Shown here piece after piece: positions 37,214 to 51,060 of a stretch of 64,000 nucleotides of DNA. Source of the stretch: Piscicola geometra (Eukaryota > Annelida > Clitellata > Hirudinida > Piscicolidae). Both the position numbers and the translations under genes were made by a program. How positions within the stretch are numbered: the stretch's first letter is position 1; each line of letters starts with the position of its first letter. The notes beneath the pieces were generated by a model. It did no database searches. It saw nothing but the letters and a program-made list of their open reading frames with translations, and had not been told where the DNA came from. The DNA lies in the NCBI GenBank assembly GCA_943735955.1, contig OX030962.1, positions 6,123,120 to 6,187,119 on the forward strand, written 5' to 3'.

Positions 37214-38272
37214 TGTACTTATTTCACAGGGTTTTTATTAATAGAAATAGTTCAAATTAGGTTAAATAGTCTTTTTCATTCATCTCAACGCAATACAATC
37301 ATTTATATATAGTATATGTATATGAATACAATACATATGCTCATATATGGATAATATGTGCTATTATTACCTTAAAAAACAGTAAAAAATATGTTTAACC
37401 ACCATGCTTCTTTTTAGCATATAATATTTATAGTTCTTGCCCCGTTGATGCTTAGTATTTGCATAAATGTTTCACTAATTTATGCTGATTGAAACTTCAC
37501 AATGATGACCTCTTTATTCAAACATCTGTCGTTTACAGCCCTAAATAGCTTTTTCAACTGCATATCGTTAGTAAGCTCTTACGCAAGAATTGGTTCTTTA
37601 AGAATAAATCTTTTTATATATAATTGACTTCATTTCACCATTCATGTACGCATTTTTAAACAATTAATTAATTAATACTTTTTTCGGTTTTTATTCAATA
37701 CTTTTTGGTAATGCAAAATAAATGAAAAGGCCATGTTGGTTGTCAATAAGCAATTTTTTTATAAATGATTTTTAGCCTGGTGGGAAGTTTCACTGTGGTG
37801 CCCAACGGTGCTCCAGGCTATGGAAGACTGACTGAATGCCATTCATCGAAAACAATTAATTAAGGCAGTTATAATTTAAAAAAAGTATATTGAGTTCAAA
37901 CCAAGAAACACTTTGTGAAAGTTGAACAGTTAAACCCGTGAGAAAATAGACTGGATGCCTATTCCAGCTCATGGAGAACTATTCCAATTTCCTCCAAGCT
38001 AACTGTAGAACATTGTAAAAAAATGTATTATTTTAATTTTTATATTTAAATGCTTTTTGTAACATAGTTTCTTGATTAATATTCTTCATTCTACATTCTC
38101 TTGAATGGTAAGTCTTTGTTTTGCCGCACTTTTCAAGTCGATAATCTAGTATTATGTAATCGCTACATTAGTAATGAAATTACGTAATTTCGGAAATTAA
38201 GGCGCCTTCCAAATGTATAAATAAATTTTAGTACTTACTTATATTCAGATTAAAAAGTTACATTAGGTTGTG
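37214..38272. other. Intergenic, no gene seen
   Basis: This is AT-rich spacer between the NUDT7-like gene and TWINKLE. Positions 37775-37850 are less AT-rich, but no RNA gene or repeat family could be recognised. Confidence 0.45.
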
Positions 38273-41200
38273 ATGATCAGATCTCAGCAGTTGAAGCTTG
38301 CTTTAAGTAACCTTTCTCAACTTAACGTTCTAAATCATAATTTATTTGGACGTGTTTCTAGCAACAATAATGTAACTTCGAGCGCTGGAATTAGTAACAC
38401 TAGTCAGACAAAAATCAACGAAGGAAAAACACAAAATGTCAATAAAAAGGTTTGTCTCAGTTTTTTCATTCCATCTTCAAACTGTCTATCTTAAATTACA
38501 ATTTTTAATCCTATATATTTATATAAAATCTAAAATACGCAAAAATTGCAGCTACAATTGGAGTTGGTGAGCAAGAAGGAGATGGTGCGACTTCTCACCA
38601 GACTGAGATTAAGTCACCTAGATGGCCATACGTGCCTCACGACATCATGCCTCAAAAACTCAAGATCCAAACTCAAACTTGACCTTCTTTCCAAGGTTCA
38701 CATCAACTCCACCACTGGTCAGTGTTGCTTGAGTTGTCAATGGGTGTGATGGGAGTATATAAATAAATAAATAATATATAATATCTACGTGAATGATATA
38801 AATTCAAATAAAACCTAATTTTCAAACATTCTCAAATAAAACCAAACAACAACATCTAAAATCTAATTTTGCATTATAAAATACAAACCTCAAAAAACAA
38901 AAACAAATGCAAGCGTCTGTTCCACAGGTCATTTCGTATGCGAGAACTGCATGATGAGCGGCTCGTGGCAGACGTGGGTGGAGAGCTGTCAGCACTTTGA
39001 GGACCTCCTCGAGCACAAGAAGAGGTCTGTGCAGATGGCGTCTCCTTGCTTATTAACAATAGTAACAAGAATATAAAAATAATAATAAGAAAACTATTTA
39101 TAATAACTGGGAACTAAGTTATTGCTACCTTGATTATATATTTTTTCTTGATATTTTTATCATAAGTGTAGCATTATCATACTCATTCAATCATCTATAC
39201 CACTACTATCATTATCATCACTGCCATCATCATCACATCCAAGGTTGCCTTCATCCTGTTTCACTGAGGAGGCCAATGCTGAGAATATAACCGAGAACCC
39301 ATCAAGCCTCCACGCCCAACACACATACCTCCACCACACGCTCAGTATTGCCGATTGTGACGAGGCCAAATTAAGTTCACTTTTAAACAACCTCAATCTA
39401 CAAGTGGGTTTCTTGAGAGGAATATCTGATTAATTTGATTATCGGTTTATTTATTCAAGTCATTATGGTATTTTATTTATTTTAGTACTGAATTCAATTA
39501 TAAACTAGCTTTAATCTTTCTCTCCTCTCTTCTTTCCCTCTCAACCTTTTATTTTTTCCCACCCTCCACTCCTTCCCCTCTTCCCACCACTCCCTCACAC
39601 CTCCCTTTCTCCCTCAAACCCAACCCACCATCTCTCCACCTCCACCAGCACCTGCACCCTTCCACACTCGAGGCCTATCTCGTGAGGGTTTCTACTCAAT
39701 ACAACGCCCTCCTCCTCCCTCTATTCTCCTTCAAGAAGATCCTCACAGCTGTCAAGATTTTAAGTATTGAGGAGGAGGAGGAGGAGGAGGGAGAGAATGG
39801 AGTGGAGGGTGGTGCTAGTAATGATGTTAGAGCAAGTAGTGGTGGTAGTAGTTTCATTGGTGGTAATGAAAATAGTGGCGGTAATAGTAATAGTCCTAGT
39901 GATGGTGATGCTAATAGAGGTGATGGTGGTAAAATGAGTGTGAGGACTTGCAAAGCTGAGGGGGTGGATAGTGGAGGGGTTGATGGAGGGAATGAAAAAG
40001 AATGTATATTAAAAAATAATAGTAACAACAATAATGATGATGATACTAATCAGGATGATGGGAATAGTGAAGATTGTACTAGTAATGATGATGGTAAAGA
40101 TGGTAATGATACTGGTAAAGATGGTGCTGGTAATGATGGTTCTAGTAATGATTTTTTAGAAAGTGTACATGATGTGGCTAAGAGATTTTCAATTAAAAGC
40201 ACCATCATTCCAAGGTGAATCCATCATCCACATCATCATCATCATCATCATCGTCATCATCATCATCATCGTCATCATCATCATCATCATCATCATCGTA
40301 ATCGTTATCCACATCATCATTTTCATCAACATTATCATTATCATCATCTCCATCATCATTGTCATCCACATCATCATCTCCATCATCATCTCCATCATCA
40401 TCTCCATCATCATCTTCATCCACATCATCATCATCATCTCCATCATCATAATCTCCATCATCAATATCATCCTTCTTATCAGCATAAATATTTATGTTCT
40501 TTCAGAAATGTTAAGCTATTTATAAATGTTCGATACAAAGATGAGAAATAAAGACAATTCATGATTTAGAATTACGAAAAGTGCATTTAATTTAATGTAA
40601 TCAAGCGCTTCAAAATCACCCTCAACAACCTTCCAGCCCCGACGTATGTGGCTTGTTCGGTTATCATTTGCTGCTACCGAGCAAGAGCAACAACAAAAGG
40701 TTGTCCAACAACAACAACAACAACAGCAACAACAACAAACTCAACAACAACTACAACAAGCGGAGTGGCAAAGATGGTGTGGTGGTTACGTGCAGTGAGG
40801 TGGACGCGATGTGTGTCTACCAAGGAACGTCGCGTGTGGCTGTGGCGTTGTCGCAAGGTGGTTCGGTGCTCTCGCAAAAGGTGATCTTTGAGGAGGGGGT
40901 GAGGGTTGGAGGAGGGGGAGTTTCGGTGTATTCGGGTTGTTATTATTGGTTTTATTGGTGGGATAGGGTTTGGATGTGGAGATGGATGAGTCTTTAATCA
41001 ACTCATCCATCCACCCTACCCATCCAACACTCACCCATTAATCTACCCATCCATCCACCTGTCTACCCATCCATCCACCTATCTACCCATCTACCCATCC
41101 ATCCACCACCCTACCCATCCACCACTCTACCCATCCACCACTCTATCCATCCACCACCCTACCAACCCACCACCCTACCAACCCACCACCCTACCAACCC

Positions 41201-42938
41201 ACCACTCTACCCATCCACCCACCCATCAGGTTCTACCCCTATTAGAAGGGCAGGACAAACTGGTCTTGTGGTTTGGCGGTGATCAGAACACGTGGCAGAA
41301 TATGAGGATGTGCGCTCGGAAGCTGAATATCAAGAGGTGTCATCTGGTCAGGTGGGTGGGTAGGTGGGTGGTTGTCGGGAAGGGGAAGGGGTTTGGTTTG
41401 GGGGGGGGGTGTTGGTAGATGGGATGTTGGGGGGTATTGTGTGGAGTTGTTGCTGGGATTGGTTACTGGGGGGGGGGGTAGTAGGTGGTTGTTGGAGGAG
41501 GGGTGGGGTGTTTGGGATGGTTTTCGAGGAGAAGTGGGATGTGGTTGTTGGTTGAAGGCAAAGGTGTGAACGGGATAGACCATCATCACTATCATCATCA
41601 CCACTACCACGACTATCATCATCACCAGACCAGACAAGGGCACGCCGACAGAGGCGGTGCTCAGACGAGATGACCTTGAGAAGGTGCTAAAGTCTTCAAG
41701 GTCAATCACACACCAGTCCATCGTCACCTTCCAGCATCTCAGGTGAGAGAGCGTTGGAAAATAAATTATTACTTTATTTTTATTATAAAAATTATTATTC
41801 TTAATATTATAATTATTATTTTTAATATTATAATTATTATTTTTAATATTATAATTATTATTTTTACTATTATAATTATTATTTTTAATATTATAATTAT
41901 TATTCCTAATATTATCATAATTATTATTCTTAACATCATCATAATTATTATTCTTAATATTATAATTATTTTTTTTAGTAATATAAATACATTATTTCAT
42001 TGTTAAATGTATGACCCATCGTCTTATGCCGTAAAATGTAAAGCATTAAGTGTACAGTGTACAGTGTACATCAGTGTGTTTTGTGGTGTAGAGATACAAA
42101 TGCTAAAGTATGCAATAAATGTTAGGTTATATTCTTTTCATAATATGTGTATGCACTTAATTTGTGAGTTTGTATTCGTAACGTGTGATGAGCACTTAAG
42201 AATGTTCATTCCACTTTTTTTACATTTTGTAATTTAAAAAATGGTTTGTATGATCGCACGGGTGATGTGTGCATCAAATACAATCCAATACAATACAATG
42301 AAATACAATACAATACAATACAAACAATACAATACAATATAATACGAATACAATACAATACAATACAACGACGGACACAATACAATACAATACAATGACG
42401 AATATTATTGACGAGACGTTGATCATCAACCCGTTTAGAGAGGACTTGTTGGCTCAACTCTCAGATGGAGAAGCCATGGCAGGAATACAGGTGAGGTGTG
42501 GAGTGCAGGTGGTTGGGAGGTGGAGGTGGAGTGGTGAGGTGGTGGAGGTGGTTGGGAGGAGGAGTGGTGAGGTGGTTTGTTTGTGGAGATAACATAACAT
42601 ACACACTTCAATCACCACACACACACACAACAACCACCACCACCACCACTACTACAACCCCCCAGTGGACCAGGTACCCACACCTGAACCGCCTGTTGAA
42701 GGGGCACAGGAGGGGGGAGTTGACCGTGATGACTGGACCCACCGGCTCCGGCAAGACCACCCTCATGTCAGACTACTCACTCGACCTCTCCATGCAAGGG
42801 GTTTGTATACATACATATATTCATACATACATACATACATACATGCATACATACATACATACATACATACACACAAACACATACATACATGCATACATAC
42901 ATACATACATACATACATACATACATACATACATACAT

Positions 42939-42987
<49 letters not shown>

Positions 42988-43411
42988 AAACCACATACAG
43001 GTAAACACACTGTGGGGTAGTTTTGAGATAAACAACATCAAGCTGTTGAAGACGATGCTCTCTCAGTTTTCAAAGTCTGTTGAATGTGGTGTCGCTCTTG
43101 CTCTAACTACCACATACAACTCAAACCACGCTACAACAACTACCCCACTTTCCACCACACCAAACCACTCCAACCAATCTAAACTATCAAATTAAACCAT
43201 ACACCAAACCATACAAAACCAACAACACCACAGGCCACCGCACCAACCACACTGACCAACCACACCAAACAGGATGGACCTGAGCAAGCATCTGGAGCAC
43301 TTCAACCACCACGCCGACCTCTTCGAGAAACTGCCCATCTTCTTCATGACCTTCCATGGTCAGGAGAACATCCAGAAGGTCATCGAGGTTTGTGGCCTTT
43401 TCAGTCTCCCT

Positions 43412-43482
<71 letters not shown>

Positions 43483-45382
43483 ATAAATCACTAATTATTT
43501 TTATAGCGCTCTTTACGAAACGAACAAAGTTTTATTACTCTCTCTTCCTTACTCTGTCTTTAATTATTATTTCTTTTTTCTCTTTTTCATTATTCTCTTC
43601 TCTTCTGTCTTTTATTATTTTCTTTTCCTTCATTTTTATTATTATTCTCTTCTTCTTTCCTCTTTCATTTTTCTCAACTTCCTCCTCTTTTATTATTATC
43701 TTTCCTCCTTTTTCCACTTTTCTCTCAATCCTTCTCCATCTCCTCCACTCCAACACCACCACCACCACCACAACCACCACTACCACCACTATTCACACGC
43801 ACACAGACGATGTCTCATGCGGCGTACGTGCACGACATTGCACACGTCATCGTCGACAACCTCCAGTTCATGATCGGTCTCGAGGTGGGACAGGGGGTGT
43901 TTGGGGGCAGGGGGTCTGTTAGGGGGGGTGGCTGTTTAGGCTTTTAAAGCACAAAATCACTACTGCAACACATCATTGCCAACACACCACCACAAAATTA
44001 CTTCACAGTATTATCACTTCACTACCCTACTGCACCACACCATTACCAACACACTACCCTTCTGCAACACACTCCTCCACACCACCAACACATTCTCTTC
44101 CATAGATCTCTTCCACACCACCAACACACCTTTTCACACCACACTCTTCCCTCTTCTCCAACCTCCACTCCACTCCACCCACCACCACGACCACCACGAC
44201 GACCACCACCACGACCACCACCACGACCACGACGACGACGACAGGACGGCCACGACAGGTTCTTGAAGCAGGACCTCGTCATCTCAGCCTTCAGGAAGTT
44301 CGCCACACACACCAATTGCCACGTCACACTCGTGATCCATCCTAGGAAGGTAGGTCATGATGATGATGGTGGTGGTGGTGGTGATGATGATGATGGTGGT
44401 GATGATGATGATGGTGGTGGTTGTGGTGATGGTGGTGGTGATGATGATGATGATGGTGGTTGTGGTGATGATGATGGTCGTGGTGGTTATGACGATGATG
44501 GTTGTGGAGATGATGATGTTGAGGATGATGATGGTGATGATGTTGATGATGATGATGGTGGTTGTGGTGATGGTGGGAATTTTATGAATTAATATTGTTT
44601 TTATTCTTTTATTTTGTTTTAATTTTATTTTATAGCCTTATTTTGCGATTAAGTTTAGCCAGGTCTCATTTAACTCCTTTCGTTCAAAGGTGATTAATCC
44701 TCCATTTTTCAATAATAAATACTCCATCTCCATCTTTTAACAAACAGGAAAAGGAAACAGAAAACCTGTCGATATCTTCGATCTTTGGTAGCGCCAAGGC
44801 GACACAAGAGGCCGATAATGTGCTCATCTTGCAGGATAATCGACTGTTGATGAGTCATAACAGGAAGTTTCTGCAGGTGGGTAGGAGGGTGGTGGTGATG
44901 ATGATGATGATGGTGGTGTTGGGGACGTGGTAAGGTGGTGGGTGTTGGTGGCGTGGTGAGGGTGCTGGGGGTTGATGGTGGTGGTGGTGATAATGATGTG
45001 GGTGATGGTGGTGAGGTTGATTATGTGGTGAATTTGTTAATGATGATTGTTATTGTATTGTTGGTGGTGGTGATGGTGGTGAGGTTGATTATGTGGTGAT
45101 GATGACGATGAGGAAACCAACATGACGTCATAGGTGGCGAAGAACAGGTACGATGGTGAACTAGGAGTGATGAGGTTGAAGTTCAACAGGGAGTCTCTCA
45201 CTTTTTCATGCCCTGATGACCCTCCCCCTTTCCCGTCTGACCACTCCCCCACCCCTCCGTCATCATCATCACTATCATCATCATCATCATCACCATCTTT
45301 ACCAAAACTTATAAAACCTCCACAAATACCTCCCCAATCACGCCTTCCATCACTTATTCCCTTAGTCCGAAAGCCGTCTTAA
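38273..45382 (+). CDS. TWNK: TWINKLE mitochondrial DNA helicase, complete
   Basis: Sixteen exons: 38273-38449, 38552-38717, 38928-39024, 39244-39403, 39649-40214, 40637-40880, 41230-41351, 41629-41742, 42439-42490, 42666-42800, 43001-43074, 43273-43387, 43807-43884, 44245-44349, 44748-44876, 45134-45382; 2583 bp, 860 residues, all phases agree (human about 684). TWINKLE is the hexameric 5'-3' replicative helicase of mtDNA. The N-terminal primase-like half includes LDGHTCL and [16 protein letters not shown]. The middle has [29 protein letters not shown] and IKRCHLVR. The RecA-like helicase domain has [20 protein letters not shown], Walker [28 protein letters not shown], Walker [52 protein letters not shown] and [11 protein letters not shown]. 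Two insertions are absent from human: about 135 acidic/Asn/Gly/Ser-rich residues in exon 5 and an Asn run in exon 6. The tail is Ser/Pro-rich. Confidence 0.96.
40217..40490. repeat. (CAT)n tract in TWINKLE intron 5
   Basis: CATCATCAT with Val/Asp-type interruptions starts a few bases after the donor at 40215. Frames through it on either strand are repeat translations. Confidence 0.9.
41004..41228. repeat. CCATCCACC/CTACC-rich minisatellite in TWINKLE intron 6
   Basis: Irregular CTACCCATCCACCA units reach the acceptor of exon 7. Confidence 0.8.
41779..41990. repeat. AT-rich ~22-bp repeat in TWINKLE intron 8
   Basis: Repeated TTTTTAATATTATAATTATT units with small variations. Confidence 0.8.
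42285..42398. repeat. (AATAC)n pentanucleotide repeat in TWINKLE intron 8
   Basis: ACAATACAAT repeats with a few interruptions end 40 bp before exon 9. Confidence 0.9.
42808..42985. repeat. (CATA)n followed by (CA)n in TWINKLE intron 10
   Basis: The tetranucleotide run changes to CA near 42955 and leads, after a 15-bp linker, into the acceptor catacag|GTAAAC of exon 11. Confidence 0.9.
43413..43482. repeat. (CAAT)n tetranucleotide repeat in TWINKLE intron 12
   Basis: About 17 perfect CAAT copies lie 25 bp after the exon 12 donor. Confidence 0.95.
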
Positions 45383-46122
<740 letters not shown>

Positions 46123-46527
46123 ATGTTTGCTTTTTTCCGGAGGTTCCTGGACTGGATAAAGGGCCTGTTCTGGAAGCAGGAAATGGAGTTGACGCTCATA
46201 GGACTGCAGAACTCAGGAAAAACTACCTTCGTCAACGTCATATCGGTTGCTAGGCATTATTTCAACAATGTTTTAAGTAATTAATCTTCAAATATTGCTA
46301 AGATTTATTTCAAGAATACCTTATAAAATAGAGGCCAAAGGATCTTATAAAAAAATAAAATGCTATATTTTGATAATAAAACTTAAATAATATTCCATTT
46401 CTCATTTACTTAGATGTTTACCACCTAATGCACACATCACAGTCAGGAAAATTCTGTGAAGACATGATTCCCACTGTGGGCTTCAACATGAGGAAGGTCA
46501 GCAAGGGAAACGTCATCATCAAGGTTC

Positions 46528-46618
<91 letters not shown>

Positions 46619-47940
46619 ATACACAAACACACACAGGTGTGGGACATAGGTGGTCAGCCAAGGTTCAGGAGCATGTGGGAAAGATACTGTAGAGGAGTGC
46701 ATGCTATTGTGTAAGCGATGATGATGATTATGGTTGGTGATGATTATGATTAAGTAAAGGATGAATGGTGGTTGAGTGAAGGAACTTTAGCAAAGCATGC
46801 ATTTTGAGATTACTTCACACTCAAACACCTTCACTGCCCTCTCCACCCTTCGTCTCTTCACTGCCACAATATTTTCCCAAACTCCCCTCACACATCTTTT
46901 CCCACCCCCCCATCTCATTCTCTCTTCCCCCAACACCATATCCCCCCTCTACCCACCATATCCTATCCCACCCCATCCCTCCCCTTCCCCAGTTACATGC
47001 TGGATGCTGCCGACCACGAGAAGATCGACGTGGCGCGGCAGGAGCTGCATTCATTGGTCGAGAAGGACCAATTAGCGAACATCCCCATCCTCGTGCTAGC
47101 CAATAAGAAGGATCTGCCCGGCGCCCTCGACGAGAATGACGTCATCGATCAGCTGTGCGTTTGGGTGGATGGGGGTGTTTTGGGGATGGGTTGTTTTGAG
47201 GGGGGGGGGTTGTTGTAGTTGGGGGATGAAAGGGTGTGGTTTGTGTGTGTAAATAATAACAAAAGTGTGTGTGTGTGTAGGTGTGTGTGTGTGTGTGTGT
47301 GTGTCTGTCTGTCTGTGTGTGTGTCTGTGTTATTGCACTTTCCAACCTCAATTACCCCACACAGGAACCTATCAAACATCAGTAATCGCGAAGTGAGTCA
47401 TTCGACATCGCAATTCACTTTTACCATGTTTATAAATATAATTATAAATATAATTTTTTAATTCAACTGAATCATATTCTTTTAAACTACCTTCACTTTT
47501 ATTCAGGTGTGCTGCTACTCAATCTCTTGCAAAGAACAGCATAACATTGGTGAGTCATCATTAGTATTACTGTAGACTAGTATTATATTAGTATTATACC
47601 ACTTATCTGCCATGCATCATTATCCTATCAATACCAATTAACCACTCTACACTACCATGACCAATTAACCACTTCACAATAGTGAACTTTCTACCAGACT
47701 TCTATGCATTTAACTTTTACTTCAACCAAAACCACTTCAACCTTCACAAAAATCTCTACACCCATTACCTCTGTAACCACCGCTACAACTTCTACCACTA
47801 CTACCACTGCAACCACCACCACCACCACTATAACTTCTACCACCTTAACCACAACTACCACCAACACCACCACCACCACCTCTGCAGACATCACCATCCA
47901 GTGGCTGATCAATCATTCAAAAAATCGTGAAGCTGCCTAA
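46123..47940 (+). CDS. ARL8: ARL8 small GTPase (lysosomal positioning)
   Basis: Seven exons, 46123-46245, 46443-46523, 46637-46710, 46993-47154, 47365-47392, 47507-47549, 47888-47940, in phase; 187 residues (human ARL8B 186). The N-terminal amphipathic helix [21 protein letters not shown]-loop [10 protein letters not shown], switch [13 protein letters not shown], switch [22 protein letters not shown], guanine-base motif NKKD and [10 protein letters not shown] (SCK) are all present. Identity with vertebrate ARL8 is very high. ARL8 recruits kinesin through SKIP/PLEKHM2 to move lysosomes and synaptic vesicle precursors, and it is membrane-bound through its N-acetylated helix rather than myristoylation. 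Residue 2 here is Phe, compared with Leu in vertebrates. Introns 2 and 4 contain CA/GT microsatellites; intron 2's (CA)n runs straight into the acceptor. Confidence 0.97.
46528..46636. repeat. (CA)n microsatellite forming the 3' end of ARL8 intron 2
   Basis: An almost pure AC run fills the 113-bp intron from just after the donor aag|gttcac to the acceptor acacag|GTGTGG. Confidence 0.95.
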
Positions 47941-49534
47941 ACTCACAAAAAACAAGACCATCGTCATCATCATCACCACTATCACATTCATCATCATCAT
48001 CACCGTCATCACAGTCATCATCATCATCATCATCATTACCACTATCAAAATCTCAATCGTTATTATTAAATGCCTTGGTTCATTTTCTCGTCACCATTCT
48101 CTTCTTAGCTACATCTTAAACTCATTCGTCGTTTATCGTTTTACTTGCTTAATCATTATCAATACTTTCAAAATCATCATCGCCTTCATCATCATCATCA
48201 TCATTATCACCATGGAGATGTTTGCAATCTGATGTTTTAATAGACTTAATGTTTATCATCACCATTGAGGTGGTGGTTATAAACTGAAATTATTACTACT
48301 TCTAATCTTACAAATACTCTTACTTGTACCACTACTACTACTACTACTGCTACTACTACTACTACTACTTCAGCTAATATTAATACAAATGAGGCTATTA
48401 TAGTATAAAAAATCGGAAGACAAAGTAATGGGATGGTGTTAAATGGCTGAAGAATGCTTAAGAATCGATTTCCTTAAATGAAATTAAGACTAATTGCTTT
48501 ATTAACTGTATCAAGTGCATCAATTATCTTCCATCGTGAGGACATGGTTTCTTCAATTACAGAGCTTTAATTTAACTAACCTATTGTCATTCTTCGTCTT
48601 TATTTGTTGTTTTTTTATTAATGAGATTAAATGAAAAAAATGTTTTCAATTTCTATAAATTTGGCACTCAAATTCAACAGCTTAGCTGAATTTTGAATAA
48701 GAAATTATTGTGTTCATGCAAAGAAAGTTTAATCGAAAAAATGCATATTTTATGTTTTAGCGATTTGTGACTAAAACTTGATGACGTCATCATTTTTTAA
48801 ACCATAGATCATGAATCTATCGGTTCAGAATTAGTTTCATTAACTCTTATAAAATCCTTGAATAAAACAAAGATGATGGTTGCGGCCTTTATTGAAACTT
48901 GCCACAACGTCCGAATCAATTCACAAAACTGCATTGTGCCACCATTTAATGAATAAGAGGCGAGCTTTAAAGCTGCCTTTATCTTTGTACATTGATAATT
49001 CCTAAAAGGGCGCGAAGAATCTTCAGGACTTCAAATGCTTCCAAAATAGAAAATATTATTAATGCGCGTATGCCACAATACCATGAGCTAAATCTTCTTT
49101 CACGACCTATTCATAAATAAAAAAAGCCGAAAATTCCTAGGGTATTAAATAATATTTATTTATAATAATTAATAAAATATTTATAAAATGTTAATACATA
49201 TTCATCATCTCACGAATAATAGTTCACATGAGCAATCCTCTTGAAATAAATGAATGAAATTGTAAGACGATAAGGAAGATTTTACGAATAGCGGATTCAT
49301 TAACAAACCTTAAAAAAGGATGGCATTCTATGACCCTATTTAAATTAATAAATATAAATTAATATTAATACTTATTTGATTTTATTTATTCCACGATTTA
49401 ATTAAAAGTATGAATAATCAAATAACATTAATGCCAATATAATGAATTAAATATTTTAATAAAATTAAATAAGTTTCTTATTTAACATTGTCTTGTAAAG
49501 TGCTTTTAAAGGGTTCAAAAAGGAGGCATCAGTG
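47941..49534. other. Intergenic, no gene seen
   Basis: CAT repeats at 47955-48050 and 48170-48215 follow the ARL8 stop, with a TACTAC tract at 48325-48370. From there to 49534 it is AT-rich without recognisable genes. Confidence 0.5.
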
Positions 49535-51060
49535 GTGGAAAGGAGGGGTGGATGTAGGATGGAGATGAATGGGTGTGGGGTAGATGTAGGATGGAGATGA
49601 ATGGGTGTGGGGTGGATGGAGATGAGTGGGTGTGGGGTGGATGCAGGATGGAGATGAATGGGTGTGGGGTGGATGCAGGATGGAGATGAATGGGTGTGGG
49701 GTGGATGTAGGATGGAGATGAGTGGGTGTGGGGTGGATGTAGGATGGAGATGAATGGGTGTGGGGTGGATGTAGGATGGAGATGAGTGGGTGTGGGGTGG
49801 ATGGAGATGAGTGGGTGTGGGGTGGATGCAGGATGGAGATGAGTGGGTGTGGGGTGGATGTAGGATGGAGATGAGTGGGTGTGGGGTGGATGTAGGATGG
49901 AGATGAATGTGTGTGGGGTGGATGCAGAATGAAGATGAGTGGGTGTGGGGTGGATGGAGATGAGTGGGTGTGGGGTGGATGCAGGATGGAGATGAGTGGG
50001 TGTGGGGTGGATGTAGGATGGAGATGAGTGGGTGTGGGGTGGATGTAGGATGGAGATGAATGGGTGTGGGGTGGATGTAGGATGGAGATGAATGGGTGTG
50101 GGGTGGATGTAGGATGGAGATGAATGGGTGTGGGGTGGATGCAGGATGGAGATGAGTGGGTGTGGGGTGGATGGAGATGAGTGGGTGTGGGGTGGATGTA
50201 GGATGGAGATGAGTGGGTGTGGGGGGGATGCAGGATGGAGATGAATGTGTGTGGGGTGGATGCAGGATGGAGATGAGTGGGTGTGGGGTGGATGCAGGAT
50301 GGGGATGAGTGGGTGTGGGGTGGATGCAGGATGGAGATGAGTGGGTGTGGGGTGGATGTAGGATGGAGATGAATGGGTGTGGGGTGGATGTAGGATGGGG
50401 ATGAGTGGGTGTGGGGTGGATGCAGGATGGGGATGAGTGGGTGTGGGGTGGATGGAGATGAGTGGGTGTGGGGTGGATGCAGGATGGAGATGAATGGGTG
50501 TGGGGTGGATGCAGGATGGAGATGAGTGGGTGTGGGATGGATGTAGGATGGAGATGAGTGGGTGTGGGGTGGATGTAGGATGGAGATGAATGGGTGTGGG
50601 GTGGATGCAGGATGGAGATGAATGTGTTTGGGGTGGATGCAGAATGAAGATGAGTGGGTGTGGGGTGGATGTAGGATGGAGATGAGTGGGTGTGGGGTGG
50701 ATGCAGGATGGAGATGAATGTGTGTGGGGTGGATGTAGGATGGAGATGAGTGGATGCAGGATGGAGATGAGTGGGTGTGGGGTGGATGTAGGATGGAGAT
50801 GAGTGGGTGTGGGGTGGATGCAGGATGGAGATGAGTGGGTGTGGGGTGGATGTAGGATGGAGATTAATGGGTGTGGGGTGGATGTAGGATGGAGATGAAT
50901 GGGTGTGTGGTGGATGGAGATGAGTGGGTGTGGGGTGGATGCAGGATGGAGATGAGTGGGTGTGGGGTGAATGCAGGATGGAGATGAATGTGTGTGGGGT
51001 GGATGTAGGGTGGAGATGAATGGGTGTGGGGTGGATGCAGGATGGAGATGAGTGGGTGTA
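49535..51060. repeat. 32-bp minisatellite, about 48 copies
   Basis: A G-rich unit (core GATGAGTGGGTGTGGGGTGG plus ATGTAGGATGGA) is repeated over 1.5 kb. Variants include ATGAATG, GTGTGTG and GCAGGATG, and several copies have a shortened 20-bp form lacking the TAGGATGGA part. Because 32 is not a multiple of 3 and the unit lacks stops on the minus strand, a 567-codon minus frame exists that repeats every 96 bp. It is Pro/His/Ser-rich, has no recognisable domain and is not regarded as a gene. Confidence 0.95.

Noticed and set aside
42498..43195. Overlapping 168- and 176-codon frames around TWINKLE exon 10
   Set aside because: Only 42666-42800 is coding; the rest is (CATA)n/(CA)n intron read as Tyr/His/Thr repeats.
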